Shown here one piece after another: positions 33,240 to 42,067 of a stretch of DNA of 64,000 nt. The stretch's first letter is position 1. The number at the start of each line of letters is the position of its first letter. The notes below the pieces were generated by a model that was not told where the DNA came from, did not search any database, and saw only the letters and a list, made by a program, of their open reading frames with translations. This DNA comes from an uncultured Collinsella sp. GTDB lineage: Bacteria; Actinomycetota; Coriobacteriia; Coriobacteriales; Coriobacteriaceae. Location: the NCBI GenBank assembly GCA_958443265.1, contig CAUCKA010000005.1:1-64000 (forward strand). The letters run 5' to 3'. A program made the translations under genes and the position numbers.

Positions 33240-35240
33240 GTGTCCAGATCAACAAGGCAATGCTGCGTTTCGGCTAATAAGAACGATGGCTTTTTGCGTG
33301 TGGCGGCGGCGTCGCCGCAGATTCGCGTGGCCGATGTCGAGGGCAATGCCGAGGTTGCGCTGAGGGCTGTTCGCGAGGCTGCCGAGCGCGGCGTTCGCGC
33401 GTTGGTGTTGCCCGAGCTTAATCTGTGCGGCTATACCGCGGCCGATTTGTTCCATAACCGCACACTGCTGCACGCCTGCGAGGCGGCACTTGTGCGCATT
33501 CTCGATGAGACCCGTGAGCTGCCGATTGTCTTTACCATCGGTCTTCCCGTTGCGGTGGCCGAGAGCATTTACAACTGCGCTGCCGCGTGCTGTGCGGGCG
33601 AGCTTTTGGGCCTTACGGCTAAGAAATATTTGCCCAACTACGGTGAGTTCTATGAGCGCCGCTGGTTTGCTCCGGCGCCTGCGGATCCCGTGTGGGTCGA
33701 GTTTGCCGGTCAGGGTCCGGTTCCGCTGGGTTCGGGGCTTGTCTACCACTGCTGTGATGAAGGTGCCGAGGATATGGTGCTGGGCATTGAGGTATGCGAG
33801 GACCTGTGGGTGCCGGCACCCCCTTCGACCGAGATGGCGCTTGCCGGTGCGACGGTGATTCTCAACCCGTCGGCCTCGGACGAGATCATCGGTAAGGCAG
33901 ATTACCGCCGCAGCCTTATCTCCAACCAGAGCGCGCGCCTGTACTGCGCCTATGCCTATGCGGATGCGAGCGAGGGCGAGTCCACGACCGATATGGTCTT
34001 TGCGGGCGAGAATCTTATCTACGAAAACGGTTCGAAGCTCGCCGCGACGAAGCTCCTCACTTGCGATATGGCCGTCGCCGACGTCGATCTTGACCGCTTG
34101 GTGGCTGAGCGCCGTCGCTCGACGACGTGGACGCGCGCGGACGATGCGCCGGAGGCCACGACCGTTGAATTTTCGTTTGAGGGCGTGCTGGCCGAAGAGC
34201 CTGTCCTGCGCGATGCGTTCGGCATCGACCGTGTCTTCCCCCGCGCGCCCTTTGTGCCGGCCGACCACGGCGACCTGGCTGAGCGCTGTGAGACTATCCT
34301 CGACCTGCAGACCGCCGGCCTTAAGACCCGCCTTGCCCATACGGGCACCAAGGCTGCGGTCATCGGCCTTTCCGGCGGCCTCGATTCCACGCTGGCGCTA
34401 CTCGTGACCGTGCGTGCCTTCGATGCACTGGGGCTGCCGCGCACGGGTATCACGGCGGTCTCCATGCCCGGCTTTGGCACGACGCATCGCACCAAGTCCA
34501 ATGCCGAGTCGCTCGCCCGCGACTTGGGCGTGAGCTTCCGCGAGGTTTCGATCCACGCGGCCGTGGAACAGCACTTCAAGGACATTGAGCACGATCCGGC
34601 CGTGCAGGACGTGACCTACGAGAACAGCCAAGCACGCGAGCGCACGCAGATTCTCATGGATTTGGCCAACCAAGCCGGCGGCTTTGTCATCGGCACGGGC
34701 GACCTGTCGGAGCTGGCGCTCGGCTGGGCCACGTACAACGGCGACCACATGAGCATGTACGCCGTCAACGCGAGCGTGCCCAAGACGCTTGTGCGCCATC
34801 TGGTGCGTTATGCGGCTGATGTCTTTGGCGGGCGCATCGCCACCACGCTGCTCGATATCCTCGATACGCCGGTATCTCCCGAGCTTCTGCCGCCCACGGG
34901 CGACGGCGAGATTGCGCAGAAGACTGAGGATTTGGTGGGCCCGTACGAGCTGCACGACTACTTCCTCTACTACCTGCTGCGTTTTGGCTTTGAGCCGGGC
35001 AAGATCTACCGCATGGCGCTCAAGAGCTTCGAGGGCGTCTACGACGCCAAGACCGTCCACACGTGGCTGCGTACGTTCTACCGCCGCTTCTTTGCCCAGC
35101 AGTTTAAGCGAAGCTGCCTGCCCGACGGTCCCAAGGTGGGCTCGGTGACGCTCAGCCCGCGCGGCGATTGGCGTATGCCGAGTGACGCCAGCTCGCATCT
35201 GTGGCTTGCGCAGATCGACGCGCTCAATCCAATTGACTAA
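33240..35240 (+). CDS. nadE: Glutamine-dependent NAD+ synthetase
   Basis: A 666-residue two-domain enzyme that makes NAD+ from nicotinate adenine dinucleotide using glutamine-derived ammonia. The nitrilase-type glutaminase (about 20-300) shows its triad: Glu in PELNLCGY, Lys in KKYLPNYGEF, Cys in GIEVCEDLW. The synthetase domain (about 350-640) has the PP-loop SGGLDST. Length fits the long actinobacterial form. GTG 33240 was taken as the start because AGAAGGGG precedes it. It is a single-gene unit in ordinary GC-rich DNA, bounded by the cassette terminator and its own. Confidence 0.94.
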   Translation: MSRSTRQCCVSANKNDGFLRVAAASPQIRVADVEGNAEVALRAVREAAERGVRALVLPELNLCGYTAADLFHNRTLLHACEAALVRILDETRELPIVFTIGLPVAVAESIYNCAAACCAGELLGLTAKKYLPNYGEFYERRWFAPAPADPVWVEFAGQGPVPLGSGLVYHCCDEGAEDMVLGIEVCEDLWVPAPPSTEMALAGATVILNPSASDEIIGKADYRRSLISNQSARLYCAYAYADASEGESTTDMVFAGENLIYENGSKLAATKLLTCDMAVADVDLDRLVAERRRSTTWTRADDAPEATTVEFSFEGVLAEEPVLRDAFGIDRVFPRAPFVPADHGDLAERCETILDLQTAGLKTRLAHTGTKAAVIGLSGGLDSTLALLVTVRAFDALGLPRTGITAVSMPGFGTTHRTKSNAESLARDLGVSFREVSIHAAVEQHFKDIEHDPAVQDVTYENSQARERTQILMDLANQAGGFVIGTGDLSELALGWATYNGDHMSMYAVNASVPKTLVRHLVRYAADVFGGRIATTLLDILDTPVSPELLPPTGDGEIAQKTEDLVGPYELHDYFLYYLLRFGFEPGKIYRMALKSFEGVYDAKTVHTWLRTFYRRFFAQQFKRSCLPDGPKVGSVTLSPRGDWRMPSDASSHLWLAQIDALNPID

Positions 35241-35307
35241 GGTTGGCTAAATTGAACCAATACGGGGTTTGCAAGCGTTACACTTTTGCAATCTGATGGC
35301 CCGTATC

Positions 35308-35340
35308 GCGCGGCGCTCTTGTCGGAGCGCCGCTTTTTTA
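35308..35340 (+). terminator. Terminator after nadE
   Basis: GCGGCGCTC pairs with GAGCGCCGC and ends in TTTTTT, 18 bases before the aminotransferase start. Confidence 0.85.
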
Positions 35341-35357
35341 TATCGAAAGGTGGCACC

Positions 35358-36521
35358 ATGCAGGCATCGCAGCGTCTCGACCGCTTTGGCGCGGAGGTCT
35401 TCGCCTCGCTCAACAACAAGCTCCTCGCGCTGAAGGCTCGGGGTAAGACCATTTACAACATGAGCGTGGGAACGCCCGACTTTAAGCCGTACGACCACGT
35501 GGTCGAGGCACTCACGCAAGCAGCCCAAGATCCCGAGATGTGGAAGTATGCCCTGCGCGACCTGCCCGAGCTCAAGCAAGCCGTGTGCGATTACTACGAG
35601 CGCCGCTTTGGCGTCTCCGGCATTACGCCGTCCATGGTGCAGTCGTGCAACGGCACGCAGGAGGGCGTGGGCCATTTGGGCCTGGCCCTGCTCGATCCGG
35701 GTGACACCATTCTGGTTCCCGATCCGTGCTATCCGGTCTTTGAGGCGGGTGCCAAGATCGCCGATGCCAAGCTCGAGTACTATCCGTTGGTCGCCGAGCA
35801 TAATTACCTGCCCTATGTGGCGGGCATCGATCCCGAGGTGGCCGATCGTGCCAAGTACATGATTGTGTCGCTGCCCGCGAACCCGGTCGGCTCGGTGGGC
35901 ACGCCCGAGGTCTACGAGGAGATTATCGCCTTTGCTCGCGAGCACGACCTGCTCATCGTCCATGACAATGCCTACTCCGACATCGTGTTCGACGGCGAGC
36001 CGGGCGGCAGCTTCTTGCAGTATCCCGGCGCGCTCGAGGTGGGCGTGGAGTTCTTCTCGCTCTCCAAGTCGTTTAACGTCACCGGTGCGCGTATCGGCTT
36101 TTTGGTTGGCCGAGAGGACGTGGTCTCTGCCTTTGCCAAGCTGCGCGGCCAGATCGACTTTGGTATGTTCTTCCCGATCCAGAAGGCTGCTATCGCCTGC
36201 CTGAACGGCCCGCGCGATGAGGTCGAGGCGCAGCGTCTGAAGTACCAGGAGCGTCGCGATGCCCTGTGCGACGGTCTTGAGGGACTGGGCTGGGAGCGTC
36301 CCAACGCGCATGGCTCTATGTTTGTGTGGGCCAAGCTTCCCGGCGGCCGTACCGATTCCATGGCGTTTTGCGAGGAGCTCATGGAGAAGGCCGGCGTTGT
36401 GGTGACGCCGGGTGCGAGCTTTGGTCCTTCGGGCGAGGGGCACGTGCGCATGGCGCTGGTCCTGCCGCCCGACCAGATTGCTTTGGCTGTCGAGGCCATT
36501 CGCGAGGCGGGCCTGTATTAG
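35358..36521 (+). CDS. Class I/II PLP aminotransferase, DapL/AlaT-like
   Basis: A 387-residue fold-type I aminotransferase. NGTQEGVGHLGLALLDPGDTILVPDPCYPVF, ANPVGSVG and the PLP lysine in SLSKSFNVTGARIGF are clear. It is nearest to the LL-diaminopimelate/alanine-type subgroup. Because the window carries dapH and an M20 deacetylase but no obvious N-acetyl-DAP aminotransferase, this enzyme is a candidate for that step, though it lies 4 kb away and could serve alanine or methionine metabolism. The ATG at 35358 follows AAAGGTGGC. Confidence 0.86.
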   Translation: MQASQRLDRFGAEVFASLNNKLLALKARGKTIYNMSVGTPDFKPYDHVVEALTQAAQDPEMWKYALRDLPELKQAVCDYYERRFGVSGITPSMVQSCNGTQEGVGHLGLALLDPGDTILVPDPCYPVFEAGAKIADAKLEYYPLVAEHNYLPYVAGIDPEVADRAKYMIVSLPANPVGSVGTPEVYEEIIAFAREHDLLIVHDNAYSDIVFDGEPGGSFLQYPGALEVGVEFFSLSKSFNVTGARIGFLVGREDVVSAFAKLRGQIDFGMFFPIQKAAIACLNGPRDEVEAQRLKYQERRDALCDGLEGLGWERPNAHGSMFVWAKLPGGRTDSMAFCEELMEKAGVVVTPGASFGPSGEGHVRMALVLPPDQIALAVEAIREAGLY

Positions 36522-36666
36522 AAATCCATTTAGGCGCGTCAATAGCTCGAAACCGATTTCGTGCAGTTATTTTACGAATCCTGCAAATAATTTCGGTAAA
36601 CGGTCGATATTTGGCTGCGAATAGGAGCATAATCAAAGTCCCGATTGGATGTATTGGGATTACGGC

Positions 36667-36699
36667 AAGCCGCTCGGGTCGTTCCCGGGCGGCTTGTTT
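36667..36699 (+). terminator. Terminator between aminotransferase and ldh
   Basis: AAGCCGCTCGGG pairs with CCCGGGCGGCTT, followed by GTTTG. It lies 23 bases before the ldh start, so it may instead attenuate ldh. Confidence 0.7.
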
Positions 36700-36722
36700 G
36701 TGGAGAGAGATGGGAGTTTCTA

Positions 36723-37673
36723 ATGGTTAACGAGAAGAAGGTCGCTATTGTCGGCTGCGGTTTCGTCGGCTCGTCTTCGGCGTTTGCGTTGATGCAGAGT
36801 GGTCTGTTCTCCGAGATGGTCCTCATCGACGTGGACAAGAACCGCGCCGAGGGTGAGGCCCTGGATATCGCGCACGGCATGACGTTTGCCGAGCCGATGA
36901 AGATCTACGCCGGCGATTATTCCGATGTCGCCGACGCTGCCATGATCGTCGTCACCGCTGGCGCTGCCCAGAAGCCCGGTGAGACCCGCCTGGACCTTGT
37001 CAACAAGAACGTCAACATTTTTAAGTCCATTATCCCCGAGATTAAGAAGTCCGGCTTCGACGGCATTCTGCTCATCGTCTCCAACCCGGTCGACGTTTTG
37101 ACCTACGCCGCCATCAAGATGTCCGGCCTTCCTGAGGGCCATGTCATCGGTTCCGGCACCGTGCTCGACACCGGCCGTCTGCAGCAGATGCTTGGTGCCC
37201 ACGTCGAGGTTGACCCGCGCGATGTCCAGGCCTACGTCATGGGCGAGCACGGCGATTCCGAGTTTGTCGCTTGGTCCAGCGCTCAGGTTGCCGGCGTGCC
37301 GCTGAACACCTTCTGCGAGCTTCACGGCCATCTGGAGCATGAGGCTGCCGAGAAGCGCATCGCCGAGGACGTCAAGAACTCCGCTTACACCATCATTGAG
37401 AAGAAGCACGCCACCTACTACGGTGTCGCCATGGCCGTCAAGCGCATCTGCACCGCTGTCATGCGCGATGAGCAGACCGTTCTGCCCGTCTCCTCGCTCA
37501 TGGTGGGCGAGTATGGTCTGTCCGATCTTGCCATCTCCATGCCGACCGTCGTTGGCCGCGACGGCGTTGTCTGCCGCGTTCCCGTGCCGCTGAACGATGA
37601 CGAACAGCATGAGCTTACCGCCTCCGCCAAGGCCCTCAAGGACATCATCGACAGCGTCGACTTCTCCTGCTAA
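36723..37673 (+). CDS. ldh: L-lactate dehydrogenase
   Basis: A 316-residue NAD-dependent enzyme that reduces pyruvate to L-lactate. GCGFVGSSSAFAL is the dinucleotide-binding loop, VTAGAAQKPGETRLDLV carries the substrate-loop arginine, and GEHGDSEFVAWSSAQVAG holds the catalytic histidine. The Q in AAQKPGETR matches lactate rather than malate specificity. The ATG at 36723 follows GATGGGAGTTTC. It is a single-gene unit ending in a terminator, consistent with a fermentative anaerobe. Confidence 0.95.
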   Translation: MVNEKKVAIVGCGFVGSSSAFALMQSGLFSEMVLIDVDKNRAEGEALDIAHGMTFAEPMKIYAGDYSDVADAAMIVVTAGAAQKPGETRLDLVNKNVNIFKSIIPEIKKSGFDGILLIVSNPVDVLTYAAIKMSGLPEGHVIGSGTVLDTGRLQQMLGAHVEVDPRDVQAYVMGEHGDSEFVAWSSAQVAGVPLNTFCELHGHLEHEAAEKRIAEDVKNSAYTIIEKKHATYYGVAMAVKRICTAVMRDEQTVLPVSSLMVGEYGLSDLAISMPTVVGRDGVVCRVPVPLNDDEQHELTASAKALKDIIDSVDFSC

Positions 37674-37704
37674 ATCGAGCTCGCCAGAGCGAAAAGCTAC
37701 AATG

Positions 37705-37740
37705 AAGGCGTCCAGGTCCACACGGCCCGGGCGCCTTTTT
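37705..37740 (+). terminator. Terminator after ldh
   Basis: AAGGCGTCC pairs with GGGCGCCTT (one wobble, one bulge) and ends in TTTTT, directly abutting the repeat at 37739. Confidence 0.7.
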
Positions 37741-37770
37741 GGTGCAAAGCAACCTGACCCCAACGCACCA
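37739..37770. repeat. Intergenic palindromic repeat, family B copy 1
   Basis: TTGGTGC and GCACCA flank a core AAAGCAACCTGACCCC. The same unit recurs in the same orientation at 38965-38997, on the other side of the Mbeg1-like gene. Confidence 0.7.
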
Positions 37771-37800
37771 TCCCAATGCGCCATAGTTGATGGGAGAGCC

Positions 37801-38961
37801 ATGTCGGATTCGCCTAATTTTTTGACCTATGCCCAGACGGCGTTTGATCCGTTTGAGGAACGGCCGTTCTGCGCGGTGGATAGCCTGGTCTTTGCGTGGT
37901 TGTCCTATTTGCGTTTGCCGGGTGATATGACGGAGCTGACGAACTGGCAGGGCCTAGGCGTACGCGAGCTGCTGCGTGCCGAGTGCTACCGGGACATGAT
38001 TGGCGACCTGTGGGATCCGGAGGGGAGCAGGGCCTTGTTGGAGGCCGTGGCAGCAAGCCCTCGCTACCGTGGCGTGCACGTTTGCGGCTATCGTGCCGTG
38101 AGCGATGCGGTGGCGACAGAGCAGTTTGCAGCCATGGCGTTCCGGTTTCCGGCGGGGTTTAGTTATCTTTCCTTCCGGGGGACCGACAGCACGATTGTGG
38201 GCTGGAAAGAGGACTTTAACATGGCGTTCCGGTGTCCTGTGCCGGCCCAGGAATCCGCGGCGCGTTATGTGGACGAGGCGGCGGATGCGATTGGTGGGCC
38301 GCTTTTGTGCGGAGGTCATTCCAAGGGTGGAAACCTTGCGGTGTACGGTGCGGCGATGTGCTCCGATGTCGCCCGTGGGCGAATCGAGCGGGCGTATTCC
38401 CATGATGGTCCGGGCTTCGTCGAGGAGTTTCTGAACGGCAAGGCTTTTGCCGATCTTTCCGGTCGAATCGACAAGACGCTACCTCGGTCGTCGATCTTTG
38501 GCATGATGTTCGAGACACAGGAGGACTATGCCATCGTTGAGAGCACCGAGTTCAGCCTGCTGCAACACAATCCCTTTAGCTGGGTGGTTGATGGTCGCGA
38601 CTTCGTGTACTGTGAGCGCCTATCCGCCGGTGCTCGATACGTTGATGGCTCTATTCGCGAGATGCTGCTTGCAGTGTCGCCTAGCGAGCGCGAGCGTTTT
38701 GTAGATGCGTTGTTCTCCGTGTTTGAGGCTACGGGTGCTGAGCGGTTTGCGGATATCGCTGGGAATCTGCGCGAGAGCCTGCCTGTGATGCTCCAGGCTG
38801 CGCAAGGCTTTGACAAGGATACGCGACGCTTTGTCTCGCAGACCATCGTGGCAATCCTTAAATGCGCGCTGTTGCCCAAGCGCCCCGAGCCCAGCGTGCC
38901 CACGAGCGGCAAGAGCTTTGCCGAGCAGCTCGAGGCATGGCAGTCCGAGCTCCTGCGCTAA
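37801..38961 (+). CDS. Mbeg1-like (DUF2974) alpha/beta hydrolase
   Basis: A 386-residue protein of the DUF2974 family. FPAGFSYLSFRGTDSTIVGWKEDFNMAF resembles lipase-like folds, and GGHSKGGNLAVYGA contains the nucleophile-elbow GHSKG. The later SHDGPGF fits the Asp/His part of the family. No signal peptide is seen, so it acts inside the cell; substrate is unknown. The ATG at 37801 follows GATGGGAGAGCC. It is flanked on both sides by family B repeats, which could mark a past insertion of this gene. Confidence 0.85.
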   Translation: MSDSPNFLTYAQTAFDPFEERPFCAVDSLVFAWLSYLRLPGDMTELTNWQGLGVRELLRAECYRDMIGDLWDPEGSRALLEAVAASPRYRGVHVCGYRAVSDAVATEQFAAMAFRFPAGFSYLSFRGTDSTIVGWKEDFNMAFRCPVPAQESAARYVDEAADAIGGPLLCGGHSKGGNLAVYGAAMCSDVARGRIERAYSHDGPGFVEEFLNGKAFADLSGRIDKTLPRSSIFGMMFETQEDYAIVESTEFSLLQHNPFSWVVDGRDFVYCERLSAGARYVDGSIREMLLAVSPSERERFVDALFSVFEATGAERFADIAGNLRESLPVMLQAAQGFDKDTRRFVSQTIVAILKCALLPKRPEPSVPTSGKSFAEQLEAWQSELLR

Positions 38962-38964
38962 CCA

Positions 38965-38997
38965 TTGGTGCAAAGCAACCTGTCCCCGATGCACCAA
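38965..38997. repeat. Intergenic palindromic repeat, family B copy 2
   Basis: TTGGTGC and GCACCAA flank AAAGCAACCTGTCCCC; near-identical to 37739-37770. The core ACCTGTCCC also appears in family A repeats. Confidence 0.7.
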
Positions 38998-39072
38998 TCT
39001 TCGATGCGTCTGGGGCGGGATCGACCGCTATACTGGTTCGTGCCGAAATCGATCTAGAACGGAATGCCGTAT

Positions 39073-40077
39073 ATGAAAATCAATCACGCGATTCTGCATA
39101 TCCTGGACTTTGACTCTGCCGTCAACGTCATGAGTCAGCGCGAGCTCGATATCGAGAGCCGTACCGTGCGCAACTTCGTGACCACGCATCTGCGCCGCGC
39201 ACGTACCTCGGCCGACAATAAACGCGCCACGTTTGCCGAAAACTCTGCGTTTGGCGGCGAGCTCATGGGCTATTTCTTTGGCGAGCGCGAGTTCGTGAAC
39301 CTGTCGCAGCAGATTGCGGAGTTTATCTCCTCCGAGCTTACCAAAGCCGAGAAAGCCGAGTCCACTGACGTGCTCGTGGCCGATTTTGACGACGATGAGG
39401 ATGCCCGCTGGTTTGCCGTGATGCTGCTGGGCTCCAAGCAGGCTTTTATGCACGAGGTGGGCCGCGAGGAGGGGGAGGTGCGCAACGACATCGCGCGCCA
39501 CTACGCCATTCTGCCGAACCCCTCGCAAAAGGTGCCGAGCTATGCCATCGTGCGCGCGAGTACCATGGAGATCGGCTACGTGGATAAGAAGCGCAAGATT
39601 GCCGGCGAGGACCGTATGCTTATCCCCGATGGCCTGCTGCAGTGCGACACGGGCGTATCGGGCAAGGAGGTCATCGACACCGTGACACGTGTGGTCGAGG
39701 AAGTCGCCGAGGAGCACGGTGCCAACACGGCCGTGGCGCTCGCCAAGGTTAAGGCCGCTGTGGCCGAGAAGGTTGAAGACGACGAGGAACTGCCGCCTTG
39801 GGATATCGTTGACGAGGTCTTTGAGGACGAGCCGGTCATCAAGGAGAGCGTGCGCGCGGCACTGACCGAGGAGAAGGTACCTGAGCGTGTGCCCGTGGAG
39901 CGCAAGCAGGTCGAACGCGCGGCGGTACGCAATCATAAGATTCGTACCGACACGGGTATCGAGATCAGCTTTCCGGCCGAGATGGGTTCGAACTCCGAGT
40001 ACATCGAGTTTGTCAACGAACCTAACGGCCTCATCTCCATCGAGCTCAAGAACATCGGCAGCATCGAGAACCGATAA
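39073..40077 (+). CDS. NdpA-like (37-kDa) nucleoid-associated protein
   Basis: A 334-residue protein of the NdpA/YejK family. KINHAILHILDFDS at the N-terminus and the C-terminal TGIEISFPAEMGSNSEYIEFVNEPNGLISIELKNIGSIENR are family hallmarks. The family binds DNA in the nucleoid; it is also recurrent in phage-defence and mobile contexts, but a housekeeping role is more likely. Two in-frame ATG codons (39064 and 39073) are possible; the latter is 9 bases after CGGA. Neighbours are repeats and two tiny ORFs. Confidence 0.84.
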   Translation: MKINHAILHILDFDSAVNVMSQRELDIESRTVRNFVTTHLRRARTSADNKRATFAENSAFGGELMGYFFGEREFVNLSQQIAEFISSELTKAEKAESTDVLVADFDDDEDARWFAVMLLGSKQAFMHEVGREEGEVRNDIARHYAILPNPSQKVPSYAIVRASTMEIGYVDKKRKIAGEDRMLIPDGLLQCDTGVSGKEVIDTVTRVVEEVAEEHGANTAVALAKVKAAVAEKVEDDEELPPWDIVDEVFEDEPVIKESVRAALTEEKVPERVPVERKQVERAAVRNHKIRTDTGIEISFPAEMGSNSEYIEFVNEPNGLISIELKNIGSIENR

Positions 40078-40126
40078 GGCTTTTTACTTTTGAATAAAAG
40101 TCTGGTTTATATTTTTGGAGGTCAAA

Positions 40127-40291
40127 TTGTCTCCACAGATTCAGGAAAATCAGGTGCTTACAAAAGGCCTGATTGTTTTCAATGGACTGAACGAGTTCAT
40201 TCCGTTTGAGGACGCCTTAACTCCTGAAGAGCTCGCAGAGTTTGAGTCAATGGATCCCGATGTGATTTCCGACGAGGATCTTTTCGAATGA
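40127..40291 (+). CDS. Small acidic peptide gene, 54 residues
   Basis: A TTG start five bases after GGAGG (40117-40121) opens a frame beginning MSPQIQENQVLTKG and ending DPDVISDEDLFE. It is strongly acidic and has no membrane segment. It follows the NdpA-like gene by 49 bases in AT-richer DNA. No family is recognised. Its stop overlaps an ATGA that opens a 12-codon frame, possible coupling to what follows. Confidence 0.5.
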   Translation: MSPQIQENQVLTKGLIVFNGLNEFIPFEDALTPEELAEFESMDPDVISDEDLFE

Positions 40292-40344
40292 GTGGGCATT
40301 ATGTCGTCGGTTTTTTGAATCGTTGAATACGACGGAACCCTGAG

Positions 40345-40497
40345 ATGAAGAAGGCCGAAGTCCTTTGGGGCTTCGGCGTTCTTGCTTGGGGCCGAATTGC
40401 CCCGCAGGTTGAGCATGAGTTAGCGAAAACGCCCCAGAGCGAGCAAGGTGACGTGAAAGAGGAGGGCATTGACCTTTTGGTCATGCCCGACGATTGA
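40345..40497 (+). CDS. Possible 50-residue ORF
   Basis: The frame starts MKKAEVLWGFGVLAWGRIAPQ and ends DLLVMPDD. The first 15 residues could form a short hydrophobic segment. There is no clear ribosome binding site, and a GCCGAAG/CTTCGGC hairpin lies inside the 5' part, so this could instead be the trailer and terminator of the 54-residue gene. Confidence 0.35.
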   Translation: MKKAEVLWGFGVLAWGRIAPQVEHELAKTPQSEQGDVKEEGIDLLVMPDD

Positions 40498-40537
40498 ACG
40501 TCAGATTGCCGCTTAGGGGCGTTTGCAGCGTCGAGCC

Positions 40538-40569
40538 GTTACGCGGTTTGGTAAAACTGCGTAACTTTT
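40538..40569. terminator. Bidirectional terminator after dapH
   Basis: GTTACGCGGTTT pairs with AAACTGCGTAAC (one wobble) around a four-base loop, with CTTTT on the plus side and AAC-rich sequence on the other. It ends against the dapH stop at 40568. Confidence 0.7.
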
Positions 40570-41287
40570 ACAGCTGACGTAAGCCCTCTTCCAGGCTGGT
40601 CTTGCTGTCGGTTTTCTCGTCGCGCATCTTGATGACGCGGGCGGGGACACCGGCCACGACGGCACCGGCAGGGACGTCCTCCACGCATACGGCGCCGGCG
40701 GCAACGACAGCACCCTTACCCACGTGCACGCCCTCCAGGACCACAGCATTGGCGCCGATCATGACATCGTCCTCGATGATGACGGGCGTGGCGCTTGCGG
40801 GCTCCACGACGCCCGCCAACACGGTGCCGGCGCCGATGTGGCAGTTCTTGCCCACGGTGGCGCGACCGCCCAGCACGGCGCCCATATCGATCATGGAGCC
40901 TTCGCCAATGACGGAGCCGATGTTGATGATGGCTCCCATCATGATGACGGCGCGGTCGCCGATCTCGACGCGGTCGCGGATGATCGCGCCCGGCTCAATG
41001 CGGGCGTTGATGCCCTTAAGGTCGAGCATGGGGACGGCGGAGTTGCGGCAGTCATTCTCGACGTCGTAGTAGTCGATGGAGTCGGCATTGGCATTGAGGA
41101 TGGCCTTGAGCTCATCCCAGTCGCCAAAGACGGTCTTGCCGCGACGACCGCCGTAGACGTGTGCATTGCCCCACTGGACCTTCATGCCCGGCTTCTCGCG
41201 CACGTACAGCTTGACGGGCGTCTTTTTGGGCGCGGTGGCGATGTAGTTGATAATCTCCTGTGCATCCATCTCGGCTGCGTTGCTCAT
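40568..41287 (-). CDS. dapH: Tetrahydrodipicolinate N-acetyltransferase
   Basis: A 239-residue left-handed beta-helix acyltransferase. Hexapeptide repeats run from PGAIIRDRVEIGDRAVIMMGAIINIGSVIG to VAAGAVCVEDVPAGAVVAGVPARVI; MIDMGAVLGGRATVGKNCHIGAGTVLAGV is the DapH/DapD active region. It acetylates tetrahydrodipicolinate, the acetylase branch to diaminopimelate and lysine. Start at 41287 follows AAAGGAGAGATAGCAA. It is the last gene of the minus-strand lysA/dapA-dapB-dapH operon. The acetyl rather than succinyl assignment rests on length and the M20 partner nearby. Confidence 0.92.
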   Translation of the reverse strand: MSNAAEMDAQEIINYIATAPKKTPVKLYVREKPGMKVQWGNAHVYGGRRGKTVFGDWDELKAILNANADSIDYYDVENDCRNSAVPMLDLKGINARIEPGAIIRDRVEIGDRAVIMMGAIINIGSVIGEGSMIDMGAVLGGRATVGKNCHIGAGTVLAGVVEPASATPVIIEDDVMIGANAVVLEGVHVGKGAVVAAGAVCVEDVPAGAVVAGVPARVIKMRDEKTDSKTSLEEGLRQL

Positions 41288-41326
41288 TTGCTATCTCTCC
41301 TTTGGGTGGATTCGGTTGATACCTGG

Positions 41327-42067
41327 TTAGGCAAACATGACCTGGTCAAACGTGTAGAAGCCGGGTTCGCGGACGACGAGCTTTTGAGCGGCGGCCAGAG
41401 CGCCGTTGACAAAGATCTGGCGGCTCGTGGCACGGTGCGTGAGCGTGACCTCCTCGTCCTGGCCAAAGAAGCTCACCTCGTGCACGCCGGCGACGGTGCC
41501 GCCGCGCAGCGAGTGCATACCGATTTCCTTAGGGTCGCGCGCTCCGCGCATGCCCTCGCGACCGTAGACAGGATGATAGCCAGCCTCGGGCTCGGCCTCG
41601 ACCACGGCGTCGAGTAGCAGCTTGGCGGTACCGCTGGGAGCGTCGACCTTTTGGTTGTGGTGCGTCTCGACAATCTCGCAGTCAAAGCCGGGCAGCTCGC
41701 ACGTGGCCTGGGCAACCAGATGGCGCAGGGCGGCGATGCCGATGGAGTAATTGCCCGAGTGCATGACACGGGCATTCTGGCCCAGCTCGCGCAAGCGATC
41801 CATCTGCTCGGGCGAATAGCCCGTGGTGCCGGAGACGAGTGCGGCGCCCGTGCGCTCGACATAGGCGACGACAGCATCGAAGGTCACGACGTTTGAGAAG
41901 TCGATAATCACATCGGCAGCCGGTGCGTTCTCGAGCTCGCTCAAATCGAAGCCGATCTGGGCGACGATATCAAAAACGGGCTGACCGGCGGCGTCGACAA
42001 CGCCCTCGGCGGTGGTGCGGATGAGCGAGCCCATGCGGCCCGTTCCCATAATGACGGTCTTAATCAA
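41327..42067 (-). CDS. dapB: 4-hydroxy-tetrahydrodipicolinate reductase
   Basis: A 246-residue DapB. GTGRMGS is the dinucleotide-binding loop; VVSGTTGYSPEQ, HSGNYSIGIAAL and the family signature EIVETHHNQKVDAPSGTA with the catalytic His/Lys are all present. It reduces the DapA product with NAD(P)H. Its start (42067) overlaps the dapA stop by 8 bases, so translation is coupled. It lies between dapA and dapH in the riboswitch-controlled operon. Confidence 0.95.
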   Translation of the reverse strand: MIKTVIMGTGRMGSLIRTTAEGVVDAAGQPVFDIVAQIGFDLSELENAPAADVIIDFSNVVTFDAVVAYVERTGAALVSGTTGYSPEQMDRLRELGQNARVMHSGNYSIGIAALRHLVAQATCELPGFDCEIVETHHNQKVDAPSGTAKLLLDAVVEAEPEAGYHPVYGREGMRGARDPKEIGMHSLRGGTVAGVHEVSFFGQDEEVTLTHRATSRQIFVNGALAAAQKLVVREPGFYTFDQVMFA

